The notes beneath the pieces are model-generated. The model had not been told where the DNA came from and did no database searches. It was given only the letters and a program-made list of their open reading frames with translations. 29,472 nucleotides of DNA from a virus, in IMG/VR virus record IMGVR_UViG_3300021088_000029, positions 1 to 29,472 of that record; one strand, given 5' to 3'. The translations under genes and the position numbers were made by a program. This document shows, one piece after another, positions 7,464 through 15,926 of the stretch (positions are counted from its first letter, which is position 1; each line of letters opens with the position of its first letter).

Positions 7464-7781
7464 ATGTCTGACACTATACCAAAACCAACCGGCTTAACCA
7501 GATTAGTTTTATCTGATAATCCTCCTCCTATTACTCCTCCTTCTACAGCAATTAATACGTCTAGACTATTTGTATCTGATGTATCTCCTGCCGTGCCTAC
7601 TACACCAGGAAGCATTGCTGTAGAAGTGCAATCAACTACTGGTGGATTTGTATTACCTAGAATGACTACCACACAAAGACTAGCCTTAGTTCAAGTCAAT
7701 GGGATGCTTGTCTATGACACTACGCTTAATCGATTTTATGTCTCTATAAATAACGTATGGGGCAATGTAACCGTAACTTAA
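7464..7781 (+). CDS. Small fibre-like protein, paralogue of the large fibre's N-terminus
   Basis: A 105-residue protein with AAGGGGA before the ATG. Residues about 1-50 are Pro/Ser/Thr-rich. Residues about 50-103 match a module of the next gene: VEVQSTTGGFVLPRMTTTQR, then VNGMLVYDTTLNRFYV and VWGNV. The same module occurs at residues about 38-90 of the 1148-residue fibre (VQTTTGMVLFPRMTTAQR). It therefore looks like a short or truncated copy of the fibre's particle-proximal part. It could be a separate small structural subunit, a chaperone-like partner, or the relic of a fibre exchange. Good ribosome site and clean ends argue that it is expressed. Confidence 0.55.
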   Translation: MSDTIPKPTGLTRLVLSDNPPPITPPSTAINTSRLFVSDVSPAVPTTPGSIAVEVQSTTGGFVLPRMTTTQRLALVQVNGMLVYDTTLNRFYVSINNVWGNVTVT

Positions 7782-7821
7782 TGCATTAATGATAACGCAA
7801 CAAATACATAGGAGTATATAA

Positions 7822-10800
7822 ATGGCACTTAATTCGCGGCCAGCGGCCCCCAGTAATTTTGCAGACATCATTATAGCTGCACCCCCTGCGACCTATACGG
7901 TAAACAATTACAGTCCCGTTGATGCTGCACTTGAAGTGCAAACAACTACTGGAATGGTTTTGTTTCCTAGGATGACTACAGCCCAAAGAGATTTATTAAA
8001 TGTAGTAAATGGTTCGCAGATTTATAATAGTACTACCAATACAATGCAGGTTTATACCAATGGTGCTTGGGCATCCATAAGTACAGGCGGCGCGGGAGGC
8101 AATGTAGTTGGTACTGGTCCAACAACAGTGGGGCATTTAGCTGTATTTAATAATGCTCTTGGCACTGGCATCCAGGATGGCGGCATTGTTCCGCCTGTTA
8201 TTACAGGAACCCCTGGGGATTTCATGGTATTTAATGGCAGCGGCAATCCAAGTGATTCTGGCCTTCACTTAACTATAGATCCAGTTACAAGTAATTTCTT
8301 AATTGTCCCAAGCGCTTCAACTGGCGCTGAACCTAATAACATCGCCCTAGGTTATGGCGCATTAGAGGCCATAGATACTGGTACTTTTAATATAGGAATT
8401 GGTGTTAATGCCGGAGCTGGCACAACCGATGGAAATGAAAATATATTTATAGGGCATGCAGCTGGCACCTCTAATATTACGGGCTCTGGTATTACCTGCA
8501 TAGGCTCTGCATCCGTTGTTGATGATGGCCTTACTAATCCTGTCATAATTGGAACCGATGCGAGCTCCACAGGCAGCCATTCTGTGGCCATTGGTGATAC
8601 AGCTTTTGCAGCTGGTGGTAGTGGTATCGCTATTGGTCAGCTATCTCAAGCTAACACCAATTCCAGTACTGGCGCGATAGCAATTGGACCAGGAGCTAGT
8701 GCTGCTGATGCCAGCTGTATTGCTATAGGAAATGAGGCAACAACGACAGCAGGAGTGTCTGTTTTTGGTGTAAGTATAGCCATAGGAAATAACGCCACTG
8801 TTGCTGGAGATGGTTCAATAGCTATGGGTAATTTTGCAAATGTAACTGCTGATAAGGCTGTTGCAATTGGCGGTAGCGCAGCTGCAACTGTTGCAAATAC
8901 TATGATATTAGGGGGGGTATCGGGCACTTCTGATGCATTAAGCATTGGTATAGGCACGTCCACGCCTGCCGCGGTTTTGGATGTAACCAGTGCAAACAGC
9001 GGATTATTAGTTCCTCGCGTCGCCAATACAGGAGCGGTAACATCTCCTGTTAACGGCATGATTGTTTATGATAATAGCGCTACAGCATTTAAATTTCGTC
9101 AAGCTGGAGCTTGGGTAGCATTAGGCTCAGGTTCTGGAAATGTGGTTGGCCCTGGCACATCAGTAGTTGGCGATATAGCAACGTATAACAACACCACCGG
9201 CACATTAATTAAGGACAGCGGTCTTTTAGCTACCGTAAATAGTGTGACTGGAGATTTTAGTTTATCTGCTACCGCAAGCGGTTCTAGTACCTATGATATT
9301 TCCATAGGTCATTTAGCTGCTGCATCAGCCGGAACTGGCATTGCTATAGGTAATAGCGCCACTACATCTGGAGGTAAGGGAATCGCTATAGGTGATACCG
9401 CTGCCGCAGCTGGCAGTCAAGCTATTGCTATGGGATACAATTCTACCGCATCTTTTGGTGGCTCTATTGCTATAGGTGATACTGCCGGTGCTACTGCCGC
9501 TAATGCCGTTGCTATAGGTATTAATGCAAGCGCAACTGTTGCAAGCACTATGATACTGGGTGGAACAGGAGCAAATGCTGTAAGTATCGGTGTAGGTACA
9601 TCCACTCCCGCTGCATCAGCTCTTTTAGATTTAACTAGCACTACAAAGGCTCTTTTAGTTCCTCGCACCACAACCGCCTCTATAGTGACTCCCGCTAACG
9701 GTATGATTATTTATGATACAGGAACTACTGCAATAATGGTTTATCAAAATACTGCATGGGTTGCAGTAGGGGGAGGCAATGTAACAGGTCCTGGAACATC
9801 GGTTGTGGGTGACATAGCTACTTACAATAATACAACCGGGACATTAATTAAAGATAGCGGCGCATTACTTGCTGTAAATAGCGTGGCTGGAAATTTAAGT
9901 CTCTCCGCTCCCGCTAGTGGTTCCTCTACTAATAACATAAATATAGGTAATTCAACCAGCGCTACAGGCCCCAACGCTATAGCAATAGGCTTTAATACTA
10001 ATGCAAATATTACTAGTGGTTTAGCTATTGGCACCTCGACTAATGCAACCCATCAAAACGCTGTAGCAATAGGACCTAGCTCCTTCGCATCAGGGGATTT
10101 TAGTACGGCATTAGGATATAACGCACATGCAAGCGCAACTAATGCAACAGCATTGGGAGAAAGCGCAAGTGCAACTGTTGCAAATACTTTAATCTTAGGG
10201 GGTACTGGCGCTGATGCTGTGAGCGTTGGTATAGGCACCTCTACCCCGGCTGCGGTATTAGATGTAACTGCTACTACTACTGGTATTTTAGTTCCTCGCA
10301 CTACAACTGCTTCAGTAACATCGCCGGTAAATGGAATGGTTATTTACGATACTGGCACCACTTCATTTCAGTTTCGTCAAAATGGCGCATGGGTAGCTCT
10401 AAGCGCAGGCTCTGGGAATGTAACCGGTCCTGGCACCTCAATAGCGGGCGATATTGCTACTTATAATAATACTACTGGTACATTGATTAAGGATAGCGGT
10501 CTTCTGCTTACCGTAAATGCCACAAACGGAAATTTCACCCTCTCCACTACTGCAAGCGGCACCTCTACGTATGCTATTAATATTGGAAATGGTAATACTG
10601 CAACATCAAATGAATCTATTGCTATAGGTAATACGGCATCTGCTACCGGCGGTAATTGCACTGCTATTGGTTCCAATAGTACAGCAGGGGCATCAGCACT
10701 TGCAGTAGGTCAAGGCGCTAACGCATCAGGCACCCAGGGTGTAGCTATAGGGCCGGCTGCTACGGCCAGCCAAACCAATACAATTGCTATAGGTAATAGC

Positions 10801-11268
10801 TCGGCAACCGCTCTCGCTGCTACCGCAGTGGGCGCTTCTGCTGGCGCTAGCGGAAGCACTTCTACATGCATAGGATTCAACACTCACGCAACTCAAACCA
10901 ATTCTACAGCTATAGGAGCTGGCGCGACGGCCAGTGTTGCTAATTCCGTAGTATTGGGAGCCACTGGAACGCAAGTTTATTTTACAGGCGGTATATTGGT
11001 TGAGCGTACCGCAACTGCTGTAACTTATAGTGCTCTTGTTACTGATTACATCATTGCATGTACCGCCAGTACCTTGACTATACATTTACCTACCGCAGCA
11101 GCTGGAAACTCAGGTCAAACCTACATAATAAAAGATGAAAGCGGGGTTGGCGGAAGCACTGTTAACGTAACAGGAGGTGGCAATATTGATGGTGCAGCTA
11201 CAGCGGCTTTAGGGGCTTATGGAATTGTTAGGGTTTATAGCAATGGCACTCAATGGTTTACTTGGTAG
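7822..11268 (+). CDS. Large modular tail fibre with YadA-head-like repeats
   Basis: An 1148-residue protein rich in Ala, Gly, Ser, Thr and Asn with AGGAG before its ATG. Residues about 1-90 form a particle-proximal module shared with the previous gene. Four blocks of YadA/Hep_Hag head-type repeats (units such as AIAIG, SIAIG and AIAMG about every 14-16 residues) lie near 174-368, 490-590, 707-795 and 919-1045. The later blocks are separated by linkers of the type GIGTSTPAAVLDVT, LVPRTTT, NGMVIYDTGT, GDIATYNNTTGTLIKDSG, with LVPR at 396, 612 and 823. The C-terminal about 90 residues (ILVERTATA to YSNGTQWFTW) form a different beta domain, probably the tip. Such proteins make long trimeric fibres that bind the host surface. 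No C-terminal S74-type self-cleaving chaperone was seen. Confidence 0.75.
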   Translation: MALNSRPAAPSNFADIIIAAPPATYTVNNYSPVDAALEVQTTTGMVLFPRMTTAQRDLLNVVNGSQIYNSTTNTMQVYTNGAWASISTGGAGGNVVGTGPTTVGHLAVFNNALGTGIQDGGIVPPVITGTPGDFMVFNGSGNPSDSGLHLTIDPVTSNFLIVPSASTGAEPNNIALGYGALEAIDTGTFNIGIGVNAGAGTTDGNENIFIGHAAGTSNITGSGITCIGSASVVDDGLTNPVIIGTDASSTGSHSVAIGDTAFAAGGSGIAIGQLSQANTNSSTGAIAIGPGASAADASCIAIGNEATTTAGVSVFGVSIAIGNNATVAGDGSIAMGNFANVTADKAVAIGGSAAATVANTMILGGVSGTSDALSIGIGTSTPAAVLDVTSANSGLLVPRVANTGAVTSPVNGMIVYDNSATAFKFRQAGAWVALGSGSGNVVGPGTSVVGDIATYNNTTGTLIKDSGLLATVNSVTGDFSLSATASGSSTYDISIGHLAAASAGTGIAIGNSATTSGGKGIAIGDTAAAAGSQAIAMGYNSTASFGGSIAIGDTAGATAANAVAIGINASATVASTMILGGTGANAVSIGVGTSTPAASALLDLTSTTKALLVPRTTTASIVTPANGMIIYDTGTTAIMVYQNTAWVAVGGGNVTGPGTSVVGDIATYNNTTGTLIKDSGALLAVNSVAGNLSLSAPASGSSTNNINIGNSTSATGPNAIAIGFNTNANITSGLAIGTSTNATHQNAVAIGPSSFASGDFSTALGYNAHASATNATALGESASATVANTLILGGTGADAVSVGIGTSTPAAVLDVTATTTGILVPRTTTASVTSPVNGMVIYDTGTTSFQFRQNGAWVALSAGSGNVTGPGTSIAGDIATYNNTTGTLIKDSGLLLTVNATNGNFTLSTTASGTSTYAINIGNGNTATSNESIAIGNTASATGGNCTAIGSNSTAGASALAVGQGANASGTQGVAIGPAATASQTNTIAIGNSSATALAATAVGASAGASGSTSTCIGFNTHATQTNSTAIGAGATASVANSVVLGATGTQVYFTGGILVERTATAVTYSALVTDYIIACTASTLTIHLPTAAAGNSGQTYIIKDESGVGGSTVNVTGGGNIDGAATAALGAYGIVRVYSNGTQWFTW
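9007..10995 (+). repeat. Three long coding repeat units in the fibre gene
   Basis: Three units of about 210-236 codons begin at LVPR motifs (nt 9007, 9655, 10288) and end near 10995. Each contains an NGM(I/V)(I/V)YD strand, a GDIATYNNTTGTLIKDSG linker and a block of AIAIG-type head repeats. Protein identity in the linker is very high, but the DNA differs at many third codon positions, so the duplication is old and the protein sequence has been held constant. A more diverged fourth copy lies at the N-terminus (LFPR at residues 47-50). Confidence 0.75.
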
Positions 11269-11274
11269 AACTAT

Positions 11275-11913
11275 ATGTCAATGACCTACAACTCATTAAT
11301 AGCGCAAGTTGCCAATACTCTGGAAAGGGCCGACTTAACGCTGCAAATACCTAACTTTATTAGTCAGGCTGAGCAGCGTATTAGTCGTGAGTCTAAGACA
11401 TTGGGGCTTGAGCAATATGTGAGTGGCGCCTTTACGGTAGGTTTACAAAAGATACCCAAACCTGCCAGATGGAGGCGCACTATAAGCTTTAATTATGGAA
11501 CGCCAAGCACTGAGTTCATGAATCAATTTGATTATACGCAGTTAGAGTTAAGGGATTATGAATATTGCCGCCTTTATTCGCCTAATGCATCTCAAACTGG
11601 CAAGCCGGTATATTACTCGGACTATGGCTATTCAACTTTTCTAGTAGTGCCTGCTCCAGATTTCACCTATCCATTTGAGCTGGCTTATCTAGAACTACCA
11701 GACCCATTGACTGTGACTAATCAAACTAATTGGCTCACGGATTATGCGCCTGATGTGCTTTATTATGCGACCCTCCTTGAAGCTGTAGCCTTTTTAAAGA
11801 ATGAAGAAAAACTTACTACGTGGACCACTTTATACAAAGCGGCACTTTCAAGCTTAAATCAACAAGATGACATGCGGGTCGAGGACAGAATTAGCAACAG
11901 GAGTTCTGACTAA
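11275..11913 (+). CDS. Head-tail adaptor / tail-tube protein (T7 gp11-like)
   Basis: A 212-residue protein. The N-terminal SLIAQVANTLERADL and IPNFISQAEQRISRE, the central strand WRRTISFNYGT, and the C-terminal NWLTDYAPDVLYYATLLEAVAFLKNEEKLTTW are typical of podoviral gatekeeper or tail-tube-A-like adaptors, which form the dodecameric ring under the portal. Length is normal for the family. The ribosome site is weak, with starts possible at ATG 11275 or 11281, so translation may depend on coupling to the fibre gene. The stop overlaps the next ATG by one base. With the gp4-like adaptor upstream, the window encodes two candidate adaptors; which of them binds the portal directly cannot be told from sequence alone. 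Confidence 0.7.
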   Translation: MSMTYNSLIAQVANTLERADLTLQIPNFISQAEQRISRESKTLGLEQYVSGAFTVGLQKIPKPARWRRTISFNYGTPSTEFMNQFDYTQLELRDYEYCRLYSPNASQTGKPVYYSDYGYSTFLVVPAPDFTYPFELAYLELPDPLTVTNQTNWLTDYAPDVLYYATLLEAVAFLKNEEKLTTWTTLYKAALSSLNQQDDMRVEDRISNRSSD

Positions 11914-13490
11914 TGCCTGATAAAATAGTAGCCTTAAATGCTCAGCCGGGCATCCAACGTGATGGGACTAAGTTTGCATCCCGCAGATGGAGCGATGGCT
12001 TATGGTGTAGATTTCAGCGGGGATTACCGCGGAAGATTGGTGGTTACAAACTAATTAGCGATACTATACAAGAAATTGTTTATGGCATGATTGTTGTTAA
12101 CAATACCCCTAATTTCAATATATTTATGGGCACTGAATCTCATTTATATGCGCAACAAATAGATTTTTTTGGCAATCCGCTTGGAGCTGTTTCTGTTATT
12201 TACACTCCTTTTGGATTTCCAACAAGTCCGTTTAATATATGGTCATTTGATTATTTGTATGATGATACGTCAACAAGTAATAGCTTGATAGCACATGCAG
12301 CACCTAATTTAAGCACTATTGAGAACGATATTAATAGACCTGTTTATTTTGGCCCTGTAAATGCAGGAGTCCCATTAATACCGGCATTTACCAATGTTCC
12401 GCCCGGACAAGTAGCTGGCGATTATTATGTAAGTGGCGGCGTGGTATCACTACATCCTTATTTACTTATATTCGGCAACAATGGCTTTGTGGCATGGAGT
12501 GCCGCGAATGACCCTAGTACGGTTTTAAGTAGTGCCCGCATTACTTCCTCTAAAATAGTAGCTGGATTCCAAGTGAGGGCCGGCAATAGTAGTCCTGGCG
12601 GTTTGTTGTGGAGTTTAGATAGCGTAATTCGTGTGACGCTTACTACGTCACCACCTGTGCTCTTTACTTTTGATACTGTCACAAGTGAGTCTTCGGTTTT
12701 CGCACCAAAAACTATTGTTGAATATGATGGGATATTCTATTGGATTTCTGTCGACAGATTTTTACAATATACGGGTGTTGTACAAGAGATACCTAATGAT
12801 ACAAATCTAAATTTCTTCTTTAATAATGTTGATTATGCGTATTCTCAAAAAACATGGGGAACTAAAAGTACGCAATATGGTGAAATTTGGTGGCCCTTCC
12901 CAACTAAAGATACAGCCAGCACGCCTAATCCTACACATGAATGCAATTGGGCGATTGTTTATAATGTTCGAGAGAAGACTTGGTATGATACCCCTCTAGA
13001 ACGCAGCAGCGGTTACTTTAGCGAAGTATTCGCTGACCCTATCTGGACAGGCAACGCCCCTAATGTAGACTTTGGATATGATGTATGGATACATGATATT
13101 GGAGTAGATGAAAATAGAAATAATGTATTAACAGTAATTCCCAGCTCTATTACTAGTCCAGATATTACATTTTGTGCCACGGGTCCTGATGGCAATTGGA
13201 GTGGCATAGATAAGCAGGTAGAACTTTATAGATTAGAACCAGATTTCTTATTATCTGGGAATATGACGTTAACAGTAGATGGCAAGAACTACGCACAATC
13301 ACCAGTATCATCGGAACCAATTTACCAGGCTACTATTACACCAACTACTGAGAAATTAGACATCAGACAACAACGTCGACAGATGACATTAAAATTTGAA
13401 ACCCCTGAATTTGGCACTACCACTACAGGAGGTGACTTTCAGATGGGACAGAATTTATTAATATTTAGATTAGGGGATGGGCACCAATAA
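11913..13490 (+). CDS. Tail nozzle / hub protein (P22 gp10 or T7 gp12 type)
   Basis: A 525-residue beta-rich protein. The opening GIQRDGTKFASRRWSDGLWCRFQRGLPRKIGGY is typical of podoviral nozzle proteins, with a beta-propeller-like body of repeated strands (FNIFMGTESHLYAQ, LLIFGNNGFVAWSAANDPS, GIFYWISVDRFLQYTG) and a C-terminal sandwich (GGDFQMGQNLLIFRLGDGH). The protein would form the distal tail tube through which DNA leaves. AGGAG lies about 10 bases before the ATG, which overlaps the adaptor stop (TAATG), as is common for partners needed in matched amounts. Its length is a little above P22 gp10. The choice between gp10-like and gp12-like cannot be settled by eye. Confidence 0.7.
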   Translation: MPDKIVALNAQPGIQRDGTKFASRRWSDGLWCRFQRGLPRKIGGYKLISDTIQEIVYGMIVVNNTPNFNIFMGTESHLYAQQIDFFGNPLGAVSVIYTPFGFPTSPFNIWSFDYLYDDTSTSNSLIAHAAPNLSTIENDINRPVYFGPVNAGVPLIPAFTNVPPGQVAGDYYVSGGVVSLHPYLLIFGNNGFVAWSAANDPSTVLSSARITSSKIVAGFQVRAGNSSPGGLLWSLDSVIRVTLTTSPPVLFTFDTVTSESSVFAPKTIVEYDGIFYWISVDRFLQYTGVVQEIPNDTNLNFFFNNVDYAYSQKTWGTKSTQYGEIWWPFPTKDTASTPNPTHECNWAIVYNVREKTWYDTPLERSSGYFSEVFADPIWTGNAPNVDFGYDVWIHDIGVDENRNNVLTVIPSSITSPDITFCATGPDGNWSGIDKQVELYRLEPDFLLSGNMTLTVDGKNYAQSPVSSEPIYQATITPTTEKLDIRQQRRQMTLKFETPEFGTTTTGGDFQMGQNLLIFRLGDGHQ

Positions 13491-13717
13491 TGGTTATACC
13501 AAAAAATATTGCATTATCATATTGGGCGGCTTCCTTAATAATAGATTTTCCGGATGACAATATACCAATATTGTTAGATGAAAAAGACTGGAGATTATGG
13601 GGCGATGTTTTGTCGCAATTAAATAGTTTTACGGTTAATGGCGTACCTTCTACTGTAGGTTATGATAATTTTCAAGATTATGCAGAAGGGGTATATCAAG
13701 CAATGTTAAATTTTTAA
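13490..13717 (+). CDS. Small conserved phage protein of unknown function
   Basis: A 75-residue protein whose ATG overlaps the nozzle stop codon by one base (TAATG). It is built of two similar Trp/aromatic-rich halves: IPKNIALSYWAASLIIDFPDDNIPI and, further on, FQDYAEGVYQAML, with DWRLWGDVLSQL between them. Small proteins of this size and aromatic pattern often follow tail genes in podoviruses, but no function is known to me. Its tight coupling to the nozzle suggests a structural or assembly role. It has no signal peptide or membrane segment. Confidence 0.5.
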   Translation: MVIPKNIALSYWAASLIIDFPDDNIPILLDEKDWRLWGDVLSQLNSFTVNGVPSTVGYDNFQDYAEGVYQAMLNF

Positions 13718-13728
13718 GGGAGATTATT

Positions 13729-14499
13729 ATGGCTGGATTTGATTGGGGTAGTTTATTAAACATGGCTAAATCAGCGCTACCTGGTTTAGGAGGAATGGTT
13801 TCGCAAGCGTTACCTGGTCTCGGTGGTATGCTTGGTGGTCTCATTGGTGGGGATAAAGGAAATGCGTTAGGGCAATCTTTGGGTGGTTTAGGACAAGGCA
13901 TTTTAGGAGGCGCGTTAAAGCCTGGACAAAACACTCCTTGGTGGCAGGGGGCAATGCAAGGTGCTGCACAAAATATGGCTCCTGCTCTACAAGGATTAGG
14001 TAGTTATATGGGCGGCAATGCGGGAAATATAGCAAATCAACTAGGGCACATGAGTCAAAACATGTATAACCAATACCAACAAGCACCTAGTTTTAATCAC
14101 TTTGCTCAACAATTACCAGGGCAGATGGCGCAATACTTGCCAGGCTTGGGACAAAATGTAGGTGAAATGTTTGGTGCCGGAGATATGGGGCGCAACATTG
14201 GCCGCATGGGTAGCACTATGGCTAATATGGGTCAAGGCATGATGAATCAATATCAACAAAATCCTGGCCAAGGGTTGGGTAGATTTGCAGGGCAAATGGC
14301 TCAACATTTACCCCAATTAGGGCAGAATATGGGTAGTATGTTTGGTCAAGGACCCATGGGATATCAAGCAGGGCAAACTGCATCTAATATGGCACAAAGA
14401 TATTTGCCACAAATGTCTCATTCTATGAACAATAACATGCACAACTTTGAACCATCTGATGAATCAAGCATGATGCTTGGTCGCAGAGGCATGCAATAA
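13729..14499 (+). CDS. Gly/Met/Gln-rich internal virion protein
   Basis: A 256-residue protein with AAGGGAG before the ATG. Residues 1-70 are Gly/Leu-rich and hydrophobic (GGMVSQALPGLGGMLGGLIGG), able to insert into a membrane. A 60-residue repeat then occurs twice, about 112-171 and 172-229, each starting NQYQQ and containing GQMAQ-LP-LGQN-G-MF. The composition (Gly, Met, Gln, Asn) resembles small ejection proteins that podoviruses inject ahead of DNA. It opens the run of probable internal virion genes. No enzyme motif is present. Apart from the composition and repeats, the role is inferred from position. Confidence 0.5.
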   Translation: MAGFDWGSLLNMAKSALPGLGGMVSQALPGLGGMLGGLIGGDKGNALGQSLGGLGQGILGGALKPGQNTPWWQGAMQGAAQNMAPALQGLGSYMGGNAGNIANQLGHMSQNMYNQYQQAPSFNHFAQQLPGQMAQYLPGLGQNVGEMFGAGDMGRNIGRMGSTMANMGQGMMNQYQQNPGQGLGRFAGQMAQHLPQLGQNMGSMFGQGPMGYQAGQTASNMAQRYLPQMSHSMNNNMHNFEPSDESSMMLGRRGMQ

Positions 14500-14509
14500 G
14501 GGGATATAA

Positions 14510-15910
14510 ATGCGTGACTTATCAAGTATAGCTGAACAACTGCGTAGCAAGGGGCGCAGTGGAGATACAATCTTAGCTCATATCAATCCTGAAGAGGCGG
14601 AATTATTGCGTGGGGGGCAAAAGCAAAGTATTAATCCCCATACGGGATTACCTGAGTTTAGGGGTGGTCTTCTTCATGTTATTGGCAGGGCTCTTGGTAA
14701 ACCGTCACATGCTCAAAAAAGACAGATGCAAGCAGAGGGAACATATCGCAAGCCTCGTCTGGGTAATTATGTAGCAGCAGCATTGCCCTTCTTGGCAGGT
14801 CCTTTAGGGGCTGGGTTGGGAGGTGTGTTGCCAAGCTTTATGTCAAAATTTGGCACTATATTGCCCAGTGGATTAGCTGGTGGTTTAGCTGGTCTTGCTG
14901 GCAATGCATTACAGGGTAATAGAAGTATTCTAAAACAGTCACCTATGGGTTCCTTTATGGGTGGTGCGGGTAAGGGAATAGCATCTTCAACAATCACCAA
15001 TGAATTAGCGCACTTATTTAATGCTGACCCTTATGGAACTTTTGGCAAAACCATTGGTATGCGTGAACCTCTCTTTGATAGCATGCGCTCTACTTTAGCT
15101 CCTGATGTTGCTATGCAAGAAGCTGTTAAAGGTGTGAACCCCTCAAGCTTCACTAAACTTGCCGGAATGATTGGTCAGATTTATCCCGGGGGCGGCAAAG
15201 GAGCTGCTCCGGGAGCAGGTTATGGTGAAGAGGATGAGTTCCACGGGGAACCTTCTACTGTAACTTCGCACGGTATGACACAAGGTAGTGCGGGTCGCAA
15301 TGCCGTGGCTAATTTTGGTGGTGGCAAAACCGCGATGTCTGGCGTGGGAAGCGACGACGGTACAAATGAATTAAATTCTCCTTATTCTCATTCTCAATTA
15401 CTAGAAATGCTAATGAAAATGTTACGTGAGCATCCTGAGAGGCGTGAAGAAATCATGGCAGAAATTAACAAGATGCAGGGTGGGGCGAAACGCCTTAAAG
15501 CAGGCGGTTATGTGTGTGGCAAGTCGGGCGGACAGGCAGATGACCGTCCCGTTAAAATACCGCATGGTTCATATGTTGCTAACGCAACAATTGTTAGTTT
15601 ATTAGGGGATGGCAATTCAAATAATGGTGATAAAAAATTAGAAGAATTTGAGAAAAATGTTTTACGTAGCTCACCATTTATAAGGGGTGAACGAGGTAAA
15701 TGGGAACCTACTAAAAAAGTTGATGCTTTAGTATCGGATGGAGAACGTATAATACATAAAAAGGTGGTAGATGCATTAGGAAGAGGCAATAATGTAAAAG
15801 GGGCTAAAATTTTAGATAAGGCATTTAAAAATGTGTTGGCACATAAAGGTGTTAAGTCAATTTTACCGCCTAAGACTAAGCCGCTTACATCATATATTGG
15901 CAGGATTTAA
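14510..15910 (+). CDS. Probable internal virion (ejection) protein with GDTxLAHINPEE motif
   Basis: A 466-residue protein with AAGGGGA before the ATG. Residues 18-29 read GDTILAHINPEE and residues 42-50 read NPHTGLPEF; the same pair, in the same order, occurs in the protein encoded at 17234-19051. A Gly/Ala/Leu-rich hydrophobic segment follows (about 86-135), which could insert in a membrane. A Gly-rich acidic spacer leads to a distinct C-terminal domain from about 332: GGYVCGKSGGQADDRPVKIP, then GSYVANATIVSLLGDGN, then a Lys-rich helix. This 'GSYV..A..VS.LGDGN' block is familiar from phage internal virion proteins of unknown role. Probably packaged in the particle and ejected. Confidence 0.55.
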   Translation: MRDLSSIAEQLRSKGRSGDTILAHINPEEAELLRGGQKQSINPHTGLPEFRGGLLHVIGRALGKPSHAQKRQMQAEGTYRKPRLGNYVAAALPFLAGPLGAGLGGVLPSFMSKFGTILPSGLAGGLAGLAGNALQGNRSILKQSPMGSFMGGAGKGIASSTITNELAHLFNADPYGTFGKTIGMREPLFDSMRSTLAPDVAMQEAVKGVNPSSFTKLAGMIGQIYPGGGKGAAPGAGYGEEDEFHGEPSTVTSHGMTQGSAGRNAVANFGGGKTAMSGVGSDDGTNELNSPYSHSQLLEMLMKMLREHPERREEIMAEINKMQGGAKRLKAGGYVCGKSGGQADDRPVKIPHGSYVANATIVSLLGDGNSNNGDKKLEEFEKNVLRSSPFIRGERGKWEPTKKVDALVSDGERIIHKKVVDALGRGNNVKGAKILDKAFKNVLAHKGVKSILPPKTKPLTSYIGRI

Positions 15911-15926
15911 AAGGTAGAAAATTGGC

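Noticed and set aside
8052-11085. Many antisense ORFs of 60-137 residues opposite the fibre gene
   Set aside because: They are shadows of the repetitive coding strand: no ribosome sites, Pro/Ala-biased translations and no operon context.
8000-11250. CRISPR-like or short tandem DNA repeats in the fibre gene
   Set aside because: Repeats are at protein level, units vary in length and sequence, and the reading frame is open throughout.
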